Source of the DNA: Cyanoderma ruficeps
Lineage: Eukaryota; Chordata; Aves; Passeriformes; Timaliidae
Assembly: GCA_008694505.1 (NCBI GenBank)
Contig: VZDJ01000219.1
Coordinates: forward strand, 8,845,089-8,909,088
DNA length: 64,000 nucleotides
Direction: 5' to 3'
Shown: one piece after another, positions 49,812 through 59,719 of the stretch
Position numbering within the stretch: the stretch's first letter is position 1
How the letters are laid out: the number at the start of each line of letters is the position of its first letter
Program-made: the position numbers and the translations under genes
Notes under the pieces: generated by a model
Database searches by the model: none
What the model was told of the DNA's origin: nothing
Seen by the model: only the letters and a program-made list of their open reading frames with translations

Positions 49812-50892
49812 CTTTCAGGAAGGAAATGAACATGTGAATGAGTTTTCATGGCTGAGCAGCCAGACACAATGAAATTGTCTCCTTGGGCTCAGCTCTCAGT
49901 GATCTGCCTGTCCTCAGCCAGGGTAAAGGAAACCACTGTAGACCAGAACTGGGACATGCAAACTGCTGGCAACCACAGCTTAAGCCCAGCGAGTGCTACA
50001 GGATATGCTCAAATCCCAGGGTGAAATTAAGATGGGGTCACAAATGAAACAAGCCAGGGAGGTCTGAATTAGGCTGTTACTGCTCCCAGCTCAGCTGCAG
50101 CATTCTGGTTTGCACACATGCCCACTTTCACACGTGCAGACAGTGACACAGCAGGCTGGACAACACAGAGAGCATTACTGAAGGAGTGATTGAAGATGTT
50201 CATCTGGCTTCACAACAGCTGATGGCTCTGACAGCACAGGTACTACCACAACGGCCAGGAGCCCAGCCTTCTGGGATGGGAATTTTTTTATGGAATTCTC
50301 ATTCCATAGGATAATCTTTTGCTGTGCCCTTTTTGGGCTCCCTGTCTCAGCAGGCAGGGGCAAGCTCCTGCCAGGACGGGGTACCATTGGCAGGAGGCTC
50401 ATACAGCCCCCTATGGGCCATGACTCCAGCCTACACCGCTGGGCTCTGGTTCCTACAAACTCAGCTTCCGCCCATCACCAAAATCCCGTGGGATGACTGT
50501 CGGGGGCTGCGGCCGGCGGGACCTGGCCTGGGACAGGGTCGGACGGTGCCACTAGAGGATGCTCTTGGACCAGACACAACCCCAGTCCAGGGAGCTGCCT
50601 GGGCCTGAGCCAGCGGGATGTCCCCAGCCCAAGACCTGCCCAGGACCTAGACACAGGCAGTGCTGGCTCATTCCCAGGTCTGCCCGTCAAACTCTGCCTG
50701 TGCTATCTGCTGCCAGGGCTTCAGGCATTTGCCACCTAGCAGAGCTTTGGGTTAGCCCTGCCTTCTTGCTGGCTTTCCAGTTGCTGTTGAAGATCCTAAC
50801 TGTGAATGGCAGGACTCAGCAGCTCTAGGGACCTGCCTGTTTCAAGCAGAGAGCCTGGCTGGTGCAGGTGGGGGGGATTTTACAGTACTCAC
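49812..50892 (-). other. FLT4 intron 12
   Basis: 1.08 kb, with a slightly GC-rich middle near 50490-50640. No exon, RNA or repeat recognised. Confidence 0.85.
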
Positions 50893-51001
50893 TGGTCACA
50901 TAGAAGTAGATCAGCCGCTCGTCTCGACCCACTTTATTAGAGGCAATACACTTGTACATGGCTGAGACATTGGCCTCCTGGATGGCCAGTTTGCTGACGG
51001 T
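50893..51001 (-). CDS. FLT4: FLT4 exon 12: end of Ig domain 5
   Basis: 36 codons plus one base: [36 protein letters not shown]. Acceptor CATCAG|AC, donor [16 protein letters not shown] is the conserved sequon plus final Ig strand, and RLIYFYVT is identical to human. Confidence 0.97.
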
Positions 51002-53535
51002 CTGATGGGGGAAGAAAACATAAGGAAGAGTTAGGAAGAGCAACAGGGAAGAGAAGTAGGATCACTGCTGCTCTCTGGCAGGGTAGCAAACCCTGGAAAA
51101 GGGTTATGCAAAAACAGACCCTTATTCTACAGCCCATTGTGAATTTCAAGTTTTATCCTTTGTGTATTTTCAAGTTTTGGCTCTACCAATAACAACATGA
51201 TTTTATTCCCTATATGTGCATCTTTTTACGGAGTCCAATCAGCATAGACACCTCTCCATGGAAGCAAACTTTTTGTTAAGCCCCTCAGGTCACAATGGGG
51301 ACAGTGCTCAGCAAGGGGGACAGTAACATGATGCAGGGCTGAGGGGATGGTTAAGCTCCTGCCAAGCTTTATTTATAAGAGTGGGTAAAAAGGGAAGAGA
51401 CACCAGGGCTTTGATTCCCTGAGGCCTCTGCAGTTAAGTGACTACTTAGTGTCCCACAGGGATCAGTGGAATTTATGGGTGCTTACAGACTGCAAGCACT
51501 CCTTTTATTCATAAGGAGAAATCAAACATGTGAAGACATCCCAGCTCTCATCCCTTCAGGAAGAACTGTCATCTTTCTTTGAATTCCAAGTGTACATAAA
51601 CATGGTCCTAAAAACTTCCTCCTCTCTCCCTCCAGCAAGACATGATTAAGATTGGGCAAACAGCCAGGCTGCCATCCTGGGAGCATGGACCCAGGGGATG
51701 CTGCCTCCAAATAAGACAGGAAAAGCAGCTCGGGAATAAGACTGCTCTCCTCCTCCTGCCTCACACAGCACATGTGTGAGCTACCAAATGTGTTACAAGC
51801 ACTCCCCTTAGAGGAGACTTGCAGTTTGAGGCTCCAGTTTAAATGACAAGTTAAACACATGCAGAAATCCCTTTAATGAGATGGTGTGTAAAATGCAAAA
51901 TTAACGTGTTCCTACAGGAAGATTTCTTTGCCTTTACATCCCATAGACTTTAGGAAGCATTTCCGTTCTGAGGGGCAATGCATTGAGGTTGTGTTAACCA
52001 AAAGGAACAGTCATTCATTCAGTGCATACTCAACACAGCTGAAGTGACTTTATTACTGGTACTTTTGTGCATTGCCTTTTCCGTTTCTTGGGGTTATTCA
52101 TACAACCAGAGTGACCCTATTGCTGGCACTTTTGTGTGCTGCCTTTCCTGTTTCTTGGGGATTTTCCTTTTAATCTGTGGTGTTATGTTTGAGTTGGGGT
52201 TTCTTGATCTGACATCATCCTGCTGCCTGCAGGGCATGGCTGTGCACTGCACATCCTGTGGCTCATTCTGGCCTTTACAGATGGAATAAAACCCAGGAGG
52301 ATGGTAAGAGAAGACATGCAGAAAGGACAAGGAAAGAGAGAGAAAGCAGATTTTAGGATGAAGCGTCCCACTGTAAATGGAAGAGCTCTTTTCTCCCAAA
52401 GCTCTAGTACATCCATGGGGGTGCAAAACCTAAGTTGAAGCTCCAGGACAGTTACAACCAAACAGATGGAATGAGAAAGACACAGCTGAGGAACAGGAGA
52501 AAAAAAATGAGGAAAATAGGAAAAGATCAAAGAGACCTAATACAAGTGTCACATCTGTAGTGGGACTCAAGAGCTTCTCACCATGGAACTCCTACCACCC
52601 CTGCTTGCATCCCTGGGGAACATCAATCCCTCACTCTCCCTTCATCTGCTCTGGGAGGAGAATCATCTGCCCTTGCCACCCTTTTGGCAGAGTGATGAAC
52701 TCCTGGCCAGGCCAGGGGACGGGAAGTGCCTTTAGAGATGTGTAGGAAAACAGGAAGTGACTTTCGGAAACAGGGGCCCATTTGTTTGTTCTGCATCCCT
52801 CTGTGAGCGGCTGGTGCCCGACACCAGTGGGGACAGGAACCTTGTCATGGCGCAGACCTGACACTCATGGCTGCCCGGGAAACAGGCAGCAAGCAGGTCA
52901 CACACTGCAACGAGGGAGAGATGTTCCTTCCAGAGAGGAAATGCTCTGATGGAGAAGTGGCTTTGTGGAGCACACATTGCTCCCACTCACTAAGATGCAG
53001 TGGATGGATTCCAGCTTCTCCAAACCACCCTCACCCCACCAGGATGGGGACAGCTGGATGAAATGCCCCACCAGACACATGCACCTTCCCAAGGCCAGAG
53101 ATTTCCTAGTCAGTTTGTGACTCCTGCTCTCCTGCCCAGGATGCTCTGCAGGGTTTGGTTCTCATAGCTCATGCAAAATGCTCAGAAATGGCCATGGAAG
53201 CCCCCATAGCACCTGTCCCATGTCTTCCCTAGCTGGATGCCCTGTGTTCAATAACAATCCATGAAATCCCTCCTGTGCAGCCAGGACCAGTGGGAGCCTT
53301 TCTGGACACAGGGTAATTTCTCAAAGATGACAGCTCTCCCTCGCCCTGGGACTGCCTGGTACTGAGGGCTGGGAACTGCCACTGGTGGTTTACTTTAGAA
53401 GCAGAGGTGTGAAGCCCTCCCTAAATCTGTCTCTGCCAGGCCCCTTTCCAGGCCACTTTTCCTGGCTGATGGCAAAGGAGTCCTGTGCCTGTCTCCAGCT
53501 CCCTGTCCCAGGATGGGTTTGGAATACAGCCTCAC
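51002..53535 (-). other. FLT4 intron 11
   Basis: 2.5 kb, the second longest FLT4 intron seen in full. It contains the 67-bp tandem duplication at 52045-52178. No exon recognised. Confidence 0.85.
52045..52178. repeat. Tandem duplication, 67-bp unit, two diverged copies
   Basis: TGACTTTATTACTGGTACTT at 52045 recurs as TGACCCTATTGCTGGCACTT at 52112. The blocks TTTTGTG(C/T)(A/G)(T/C)TGCC and TTTCTTGGGG are repeated in the same order. Several substitutions separate the copies, so the duplication is not recent. Confidence 0.85.
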
Positions 53536-53674
53536 CTTGTTCCGCCCCTCCACAGACTCCACCCAGGTGTCAATGCTCTCGATGGGGTTCACGGCGTCCT
53601 GCCGGGACACATCTTTCCAGTCCTTGCACTCGGGCATCCGGTCCCGCTGATGGCGCCTTGCTGCCCGGTGCCTG
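53536..53674 (-). CDS. FLT4: FLT4 exon 11: middle of Ig domain 5
   Basis: It encodes a basic stretch [19 protein letters not shown], then [19 protein letters not shown] and VEGRNK. The donor AAG|GTGAGG is clear. The acceptor is ambiguous: ATTAG, ATAG and GCAG would start the exon at 53680, 53674 or 53671, all in frame. I give the middle one because it leaves an arginine-rich start like the human RRRQQQ. The start carries an uncertainty of two codons up and one codon down. Confidence 0.9.
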
Positions 53675-55391
53675 CTATTGCTAATCCAGCAGCCAGGGAC
53701 GAGCAGGGGAAAGAGGAGAGAGACAGACAGAAGGTTAGCTGGGAAAAAGGCAGCAAAAGCAGCTTTGTATCAGAGAACTGAAGGCCCTGTCGTATAACTC
53801 TGCAAAATTTCGTGGGTCTTTCAGTTGCACAATCCTGACTCCTTGCAACCACCAATGAGGCAAAAATTTGTAGGTGTGAATACAGGTGTCCCGAGCAGTG
53901 CAGGCCTGAGGCTTCATCTTTCCTTGCTAAGGGTGGAGAAAGGCACCGGTGACGTTGATTCACATGTGCCTAGAGCAACTCCTGATGTCATTTTGCTCAG
54001 CACCAAGGCCTTAAAGCCCTGCTGGGACTGAGAATCAGGGGTGTCACTGACTGGCTGGTGCTGACCTGGAGATCAGATGGTGCAAGGGCTCAGCACCCAG
54101 GGGTGGTCCTGCTGCCCTGGATTCAGAAAAGCCAGGAGAGAGACCTCCCAAGTAGAGGTGCTGCTGGTGTCTCACAGGGGAATGATGGTACCTCTTCAGG
54201 CTGACAGGTGGGAAGAAGGGTCCAAATCTGTTAGGGACCTGGGATGCTGCAGCCTGCAGGATACTTTTGGAATGTGGGTTGGGGTGGAAGATGGGAGGGT
54301 CTGCCCAAAAATGTGGTTGGAAGGGAGAGGCTTCGGGTAACAGGGAACCAAAGGGAAACTGAGGGGCCAGGAGTTATAGCAAAGGTGTGTGCTGGCAGTA
54401 TGGGGCAGAGCACTTGGCAGACCAAACACACTGGTAAGCTGTGTAAACAACAGGAAGCTAGAAAGAAGCCTCCTGTATCCTCTGGAGCTGTGCTAGGCAG
54501 AAATATGGTGGCCTTGTAAGACAGTGCTCATAATTCATGGGCCTCTCTGCTTCCTGACAGGGCCACAGTGCACTTGCATGCGATGGAAAGCTCTCTGGCG
54601 TCCCTGGCTTGGCAAAAGTCTGCACAGGGATGTGGGACCTGGCTTCCTCCAGGCACCCTGATGTCCTCCACCCTGACTGCTTTGGCTACAGCTCCCCAGC
54701 ATCCCTTTTCCTCCCTCAGTGAGGCTGTCCTTAAAAAATGCCACTGCAGCCCTGCCTGATGCTGACTCAGCTTCCCAGGGCACAGGCAGTGGCATGCACC
54801 CTTCCTGCCTACCTACTGCCCTGCTGGCAAATCATCCCAGCAGTTGGTAGGGACCTGGCACATCCCCAGGATTTAGAAATTCTTCCCCACAAGAAGCAGC
54901 TGCCTATGAACACTTTTGCTTTCATCATTACACAGAAAACGAAGGACAGAAAAGTCATGGGGACCTCAGGTAGGGTATTCCTACCTCAGGGCAGGAATGG
55001 TGTGAGCCCTAGCTGCTGTCTTGGGGTCTCATCAAGGGGCTGCCACAATTTCTCCTGTAACCTGCCTCAGTTTGCCCATTAGCACAGTGATCAGTGGTTT
55101 CAGTGCAGGTGCTGTGAGGTATGGCTGGGCCATGGACATCCACTGACAGATGCAGGTGGCTGAGGATGCAGAAGATGCCATGGAAGCTGTTGGTGTCTGG
55201 GACCAGCCAGCTTGGGCAAAACTCCCACATGGACAAGAAGTGTCTCCACTCTGCCTTCCCACAAGGTGCCACGTTGTGTGTGGGAGAGCAAAAGTGAGAC
55301 ACGGTTGGAGGCACAGCCATGGTCACAAGGAGCCCATACCACCACCATGGTGGCCTGGCAAGACACAAGTGTTGGAAGAAATTACACTTAC
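53675..55391 (-). other. FLT4 intron 10
   Basis: About 1.7 kb, depending on which exon 11 acceptor is used. Pyrimidine-rich tract in front of exon 11 (CTGTCTGTCTCTCTCCTCTT). No further exon or repeat recognised. Confidence 0.8.
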
Positions 55392-55554
55392 AGGCTCCGT
55401 CGGGAGAACATCCGACAGGGCATCCATGGCCTCCACTGCCACTGGATCACCTCCGGTGCTGGGATGCCATAGACAGTGCAGGTGAGGGCCTGGGGGCTTC
55501 TCTTGGAGTAGATGCTTGGGGAAGAAGCTTCCTTCTCATGGATGCGTGGAGGAA
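55392..55554 (-). CDS. FLT4: FLT4 exon 10: start of Ig domain 5
   Basis: 163 bases encoding [40 protein letters not shown] and [15 protein letters not shown]. Acceptor TTGCAG|TT, donor [22 protein letters not shown] is invariant against human. The WRPW-PC segment carries the extra cysteine involved in the domain 5 disulfide that holds the proteolytically cut receptor together. Confidence 0.96.
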
Positions 55555-55828
55555 CTGCAAGGATCAGAGTGACATTGTGAGCAGCTGCAGGTCCAGCCAC
55601 TGCACCCCCAGGCCTGGGACAACCCTCCCCAGGCCTGCTTATAGACAGCCTGGGCACTACAGCTCTCTGGCTCTCAGGGCAAGTAAGGCACAGCAGGTCA
55701 TACTTAAGCAGATTCAAGTGTTTCTCTGGTGGGTGGAACTGTCTGGATGCTGCAGGGCTCAAAGCACAGGGCCACAGAGCCTGCTGGAGACACATCTACA
55801 CTGTCCCCCAGCTCCAGCCCCCCCTTAC

Positions 55829-55980
55829 CATTGACAATTAACTGGAGGCTGATGTGCTTCTCCAGCCCCGCCAGCCTGTTCCGCAGAACCAGCGTGTAAG
55901 TCCCAGCGTGCTGCTCCGACACATCCTTGATCTGCATTGAAGATTGAGATTGCTTGGGAATTAGCTTTCCATCCTTGTAC
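55829..55980 (-). CDS. FLT4: FLT4 exon 9: end of Ig domain 4
   Basis: 50 codons with one split base on each side: YKDGKLIPKQSQSSMQIKDV, SEQHAGTYTLVLRNRLAGLE, KHISLQLIVN. Acceptor CTGCAG|G, donor ATG|GTAAGG. The AGTYTLVL strand keeps the fold but has leucine where most Ig domains have cysteine, as in the human protein. Confidence 0.96.
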
Positions 55981-56566
55981 CTGCAGGGAGGCAGAGAGAA
56001 AATGCAGCCATGGGGAGGAAGTGTCCCACTGGCAGCTGGGCAAAGGGTTTGCTGGTCCCCATGAGGGTGCAGTCAGGGTGCTCTTTGCTAGCACTGAGGA
56101 TCTCTCTGGAGAGAGCCCTGGGCCTTCCCTGGACACAAGTTATGGGTCTGCACATTGTGTGTGTGGATGTGTGTGGGGCTGGGAGTGTTGTAGCTCTACC
56201 CTGAGCAGTGAGTGGTGCAGAGCTCCCATCTCCAGTCAGCTCTGGTAGAAGTGCAGCATGATGAGGTGCACAACCCATTCCTCTACTTTGTTCCTCTGGA
56301 AGGCTGTGATTGCCACAGCAGAGGGACAAGAGGGACAGCTCCTGTGGGAACTCCACTTGGTCCCTCCAGACAGTGCAGAGCTGCTAAGCCAGGCTGTGCA
56401 GCTGACAGCCAGGACATGGGAGAAATAACCCCCATGGGTGGAAAAAAGTGACATTTAGGAAAATCTTGGTGACAGAGGGATCTAGCAAGGAAGTCAGGCT
56501 AAGCTTCCCCATTTGGCAGAGGAAAGGAGAGGAGAAGGTGGCTCAAGCTAAGAAAGGTTAAGTTAC
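55981..56566 (-). other. FLT4 intron 8
   Basis: 586 bases with a TGTGTGGATGTGTGTGG stretch near 56159. No exon or known repeat. Confidence 0.85.
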
Positions 56567-56684
56567 CACTGAAAGTCTGGTGGGGGGTAAGCCACGACTT
56601 TCACTGGCAGTTTCACGGCTTCGTCTCCTGCAGTGGCTTCTATCACTGGGCCCTTCCTCCACTCCACAGTGATGAAGGGCTTTT
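56567..56684 (-). CDS. FLT4: FLT4 exon 8: start of Ig domain 4
   Basis: 118 bases encoding [40 protein letters not shown]. Acceptor TTGCAG|AA, donor CAGTG|GTAACT. As in human VEGFR3, domain 4 lacks the first canonical cysteine in this strand (VKLPV). Domain 4 takes part in homotypic receptor contacts after ligand binding. Confidence 0.96.
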
Positions 56685-57277
56685 CTGCAAGGAAAAAAGG
56701 GATCATGGAGGAGAATTCAAAGAGACAGGGTGTCACAAAGCTCTGCTGCTCTCCACAGGGCCCAACAGCAAGGACCAAGGACAGGCAGGGTGTCATGACA
56801 GTGCAGCAGAGATCGTGGCAGCTGAAGAGCTGCCTCTGTCTCCCTCTTGGGAACCATTGGTGATGCGGAAGGCTGGGCTGCCCTGTGACTTTCTGCTGCC
56901 AAGAAACAGCCACCCAAAGCAGATGGTGCCTTGTTCACCCACAGCTGGTGCCCCTCAGGCCAGCCATGCCACAGAGGAACTGCATTTGCCACAGGGCTGC
57001 AAGATATGTGTGTCCTGCCATTCCACCACATTTGGGCCAATTTGGTGTTGGCATCTCTGTCCCTCCTTTTTGGGACCTTTCTCCCTCCTTTTTGGGACCT
57101 TGCTGAATGTGACTCTGCTCCCAGCGTGATGCTGGGGCACAGGAGGGCTGAGGGGCTGGAGGAGGGCTGGTTTTCACTAAAGCAGAGTGGATGGAGGTTC
57201 AGGAGCCACTCTGCCCAAGCAGTCTGGGGTTGGCTCTGCTGCAGCCGGGCTCTGCAGGGCACTGGCAGGTGCCGTAC
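56685..57277 (-). other. FLT4 intron 7
   Basis: 593 bases. A 22-bp direct duplication with core CCCTCCTTTTTGGGACCTT occurs twice at about 57060-57103. No exon seen. Confidence 0.85.
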
Positions 57278-57446
57278 CGTGCACAATGACATCAGTGCTC
57301 TCCTCCAGCATCTGGGCACCATTGGTGGCAGTGCATGTGTACTTCCCCAGGTCCTGCTGGCTGACGTTGTGGAGGGTCAGGATACTGAAAAGCTCCGTGT
57401 GTGTCTGCAGGGACCGGCGCTCGGACTCAATCACTGCTCGCTGCGT
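57278..57446 (-). CDS. FLT4: FLT4 exon 7: end of Ig domain 3
   Basis: 56 codons plus one base. The diverged linker [18 protein letters not shown] is followed by [20 protein letters not shown], the conserved D-x-G-x-Y-x-C strand of an I-set Ig domain, and STDVIVH. Acceptor CCACAG|AC, donor CG|GTACGG. Confidence 0.96.
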
Positions 57447-58174
57447 CTGTGGGAGATGACAGAGAGAAGGGAATGAAAGACAGAAATGGAATGAGGCTGT
57501 AAGACAGCAATGGGATGAGGCTGTAAGACAGCAATGGGATGGGGCTGTGTGGATGGGCTCTTCACAGCTGTGATTCCTGATATTCAGTGCTTGCCTCTAG
57601 CTGGACAGGTTTCTGCACAACTGACTGCCATCCTCAGGGATGGAAGGGCACATGTTCTGTGTACTGACTGCCTGGGGCTGGGGTCAGATCTTAGCATGTT
57701 TTTCTCTTGTAGCCCATGAACCAGGCTGGGAGCCCCATGAACCGAGTGATGTTCTCAAGGGACTCCCCTGTCTCACCATTCAAAAAAGCCAGAGGATACA
57801 AGAGGGGGAAAATGCAGTGGGGAAGGGACCACCTCACAGGCTCTTGGGAACAAGGGCTCTATGATTAGAGTAGCCCCTTTTAAATCAATCACGTTTGCTT
57901 TGGATTTGCACTGGTGAAAGTGAAGCCAGTGTTTTCCCAAGACCTCGGCAAGGAGAGAGCTTTCTGCCAGGAAAAGGGGTCTTCCTTCTGTCTGCCTTCT
58001 GCTGCAGGAGAAAAAATGGGAAAACACTCTGACCAAGATGTTCAGAACACAGCGTGGTTAGGATTATGAAGCAGAACCCTGCCAATGATGTGAAGAGGAA
58101 CAGTGAAGGGTCAGGAGGGGGCGCTTCAGAGGGAAACAGTTCAGCGCACGGGGAGCTGCTCTGTTTAATGGTAC
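57447..58174 (-). other. FLT4 intron 6
   Basis: 728 bases holding the 24-bp tandem repeat at 57483-57554 and otherwise nothing recognised. Confidence 0.85.
57483..57554. repeat. 24-bp tandem repeat, about three copies
   Basis: The unit AATGGGATGAGGCTGTAAGA + CAGC occurs first with one A/G change (AATGGAATG), then perfectly, then partly (AATGGGATGGGGCTGTG). It lies just upstream of the exon 7 acceptor in transcript terms no closer than about 35 bases. Confidence 0.85.
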
Positions 58175-58314
58175 CTGTTTGCCAGGGTAAGTCCACTGGA
58201 AGTGGACGCCAGAGTTGAACTCAGCCCACACTGTGCAGTTCAAGACCAGCTTCTCTCCCACTAGCAGCTCCATGGCTTTCTTGGGATACAGCTGGATGTC
58301 ATACAGCTCACTCC
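58175..58314 (-). CDS. FLT4: FLT4 exon 6: start of Ig domain 3
   Basis: A two-base split codon plus 46 codons: SELYDIQLYPKKAMELLVGE, LVLNCTVWAEFNSGVHF, YPGKQ. Acceptor CATCAG|GG, donor CAG|GTACCA. The segment from KLVLNC to NSGV is nearly invariant in VEGFR3 and carries the NCT sequon. Confidence 0.97.
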
Positions 58315-58561
58315 CTGATGCAGAAGAGGGAATGAAAAGACATTTCTGATCTAGTAACTCTTTGACCCAGACTGTGCAGTTACAGGAGGTTTGGAAATGA
58401 CCTCCTGCTGCATGGTGTATCTTTGTCCAACACACAGTAGAAGAGATATGAGCACCATGCAGAATCTGTGTAGCTAGAGAGGACCATGACAATCCCATGA
58501 ACCACAGTGATGGATTTCAAAGCCACCCAAATTGCTTCCCTGAACCTTTCCAAATATTCAC

Positions 58562-58724
58562 CTGCTATATGGATGATGAAGAAATTGGATTTGAAGACCT
58601 TCTTGTCGATTACAGTCTCACAGTGGACATACAATAAGTCCCTGATCAAGTGTGTGGGTACCTGCATTCCCTTCTTGTTGTCCCAGAAAGTGCTTTTCCC
58701 GTCAGGGTGGATGAAGAAATTTTG
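58562..58724 (-). CDS. FLT4: FLT4 exon 5: end of Ig domain 2
   Basis: 54 codons plus one base: QNFFIHPDGKSTFWDNKKGM, then DLLYVHCETVIDKKVFKSN and FFIIHIA. Acceptor TTCCAG|CA and donor AG|GTGAAT. PDG and the second domain cysteine (HCET) match the family. The start QNFF differs from the human QSSV, a normal surface change. Confidence 0.95.
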
Positions 58725-59606
58725 CTGGAAAAATCAACATTTTGTTGACTGAAATCAGAGGGTAACAACATTCCCAGGCCACCCCTCCCAGCTTTATGCT
58801 GGCTAACACATCCCTTTTGTGGGAAGAAATGATGCAGCATCACGCTGTGCTGGCCTCCTGCCCTCTCCCCTCAAGGCTTTGCCATCTAGGAATCGTGGCC
58901 TCCCCTCTACCCCGAATAGCCACATCCTGCAGCATGAGCCTCCCCATCTGCAGAGTGGGCCAGAGACTTCCAGGAATGGAAATTTCTAGAGATAGCTAAG
59001 GAAACTGATGCTGATGTCCCAAACATCAGCCCCACCGGGATGAGTGCTAACCTTGGGTAGTGTCCTTCCCGGGCAAGGGAAAGGCCCCTGGCCCCCAGAA
59101 TGTCCCTGGAGGCCTTTGTACAATAGTAACACTCATCCTGGAAGGATGTATTTGCATTGTAAAAAAAAAAAAAAAAANNNNAAAAAAAAAAAAAAAAAAA
59201 AGGGAAAAAAAGGCAAAAGCAAACTGATAAGAGATGTTTTTGCTCATGAGCCCCAGGGCTGCAGCCTCCTCCCCTGTGGGGATTCTGACCACCTAGAGGC
59301 GTGTAGATCACAGGGACAAGGCAACCAAGGGATGCTGTGGGGAAATGGGTTTAAAACAAAGTCTTGTTTTGTTTCATAGAGCTCCAGGGAAGAGAAGTAA
59401 GGTTGGCAGGAAAGCCGTGGGGTCTGCCCAAGGGAACAGGACAACACGGCTTCAACCAGCAAATAAAACAAGGAAGCCAGTGGCTTGTACTTTCCATGGA
59501 AAATGTATCCCATGCATTTTCCTTTCCTGGCAGTGCCTGTCATGCTTCCACTCAGGCAATTACAAATGCAGAACAAATGCAATACATCTCGGGCCAGAGC
59601 TCTCAC
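58725..59606 (-). other. FLT4 intron 4 with poly-A run
   Basis: 882 bases. It contains an A-run at 59161-59201 interrupted by a 4 N gap. No exon or further repeat was recognised. Confidence 0.85.
59178..59181. other. Assembly gap, 4 N, inside a poly-A run
   Basis: Four N flanked by 17 A on the left and about 19 A on the right. This is probably a homopolymer whose length could not be called. Confidence 0.99.
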
Positions 59607-59719
59607 CGAGGTCAGTGTGACGTTAAGGTCTGGGATGGACACGAGGCATGGTACCCAAGTGTTCTCCTTCTTGCTGATGAGGAGGGTCTCTGGCTTGTTG
59701 ATAAAGGGCTGTTCAAAAT
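59607..59719 (-). CDS. FLT4: FLT4 exon 4: start of Ig domain 2
   Basis: 113 bases encoding [35 protein letters not shown]. Acceptor CTACAG|AT, donor TCG|GTGAGA. Carries the first cysteine of domain 2 and the conserved NVT sequon. Domain 2 is the main VEGF-C contact surface in the human receptor. Confidence 0.96.
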
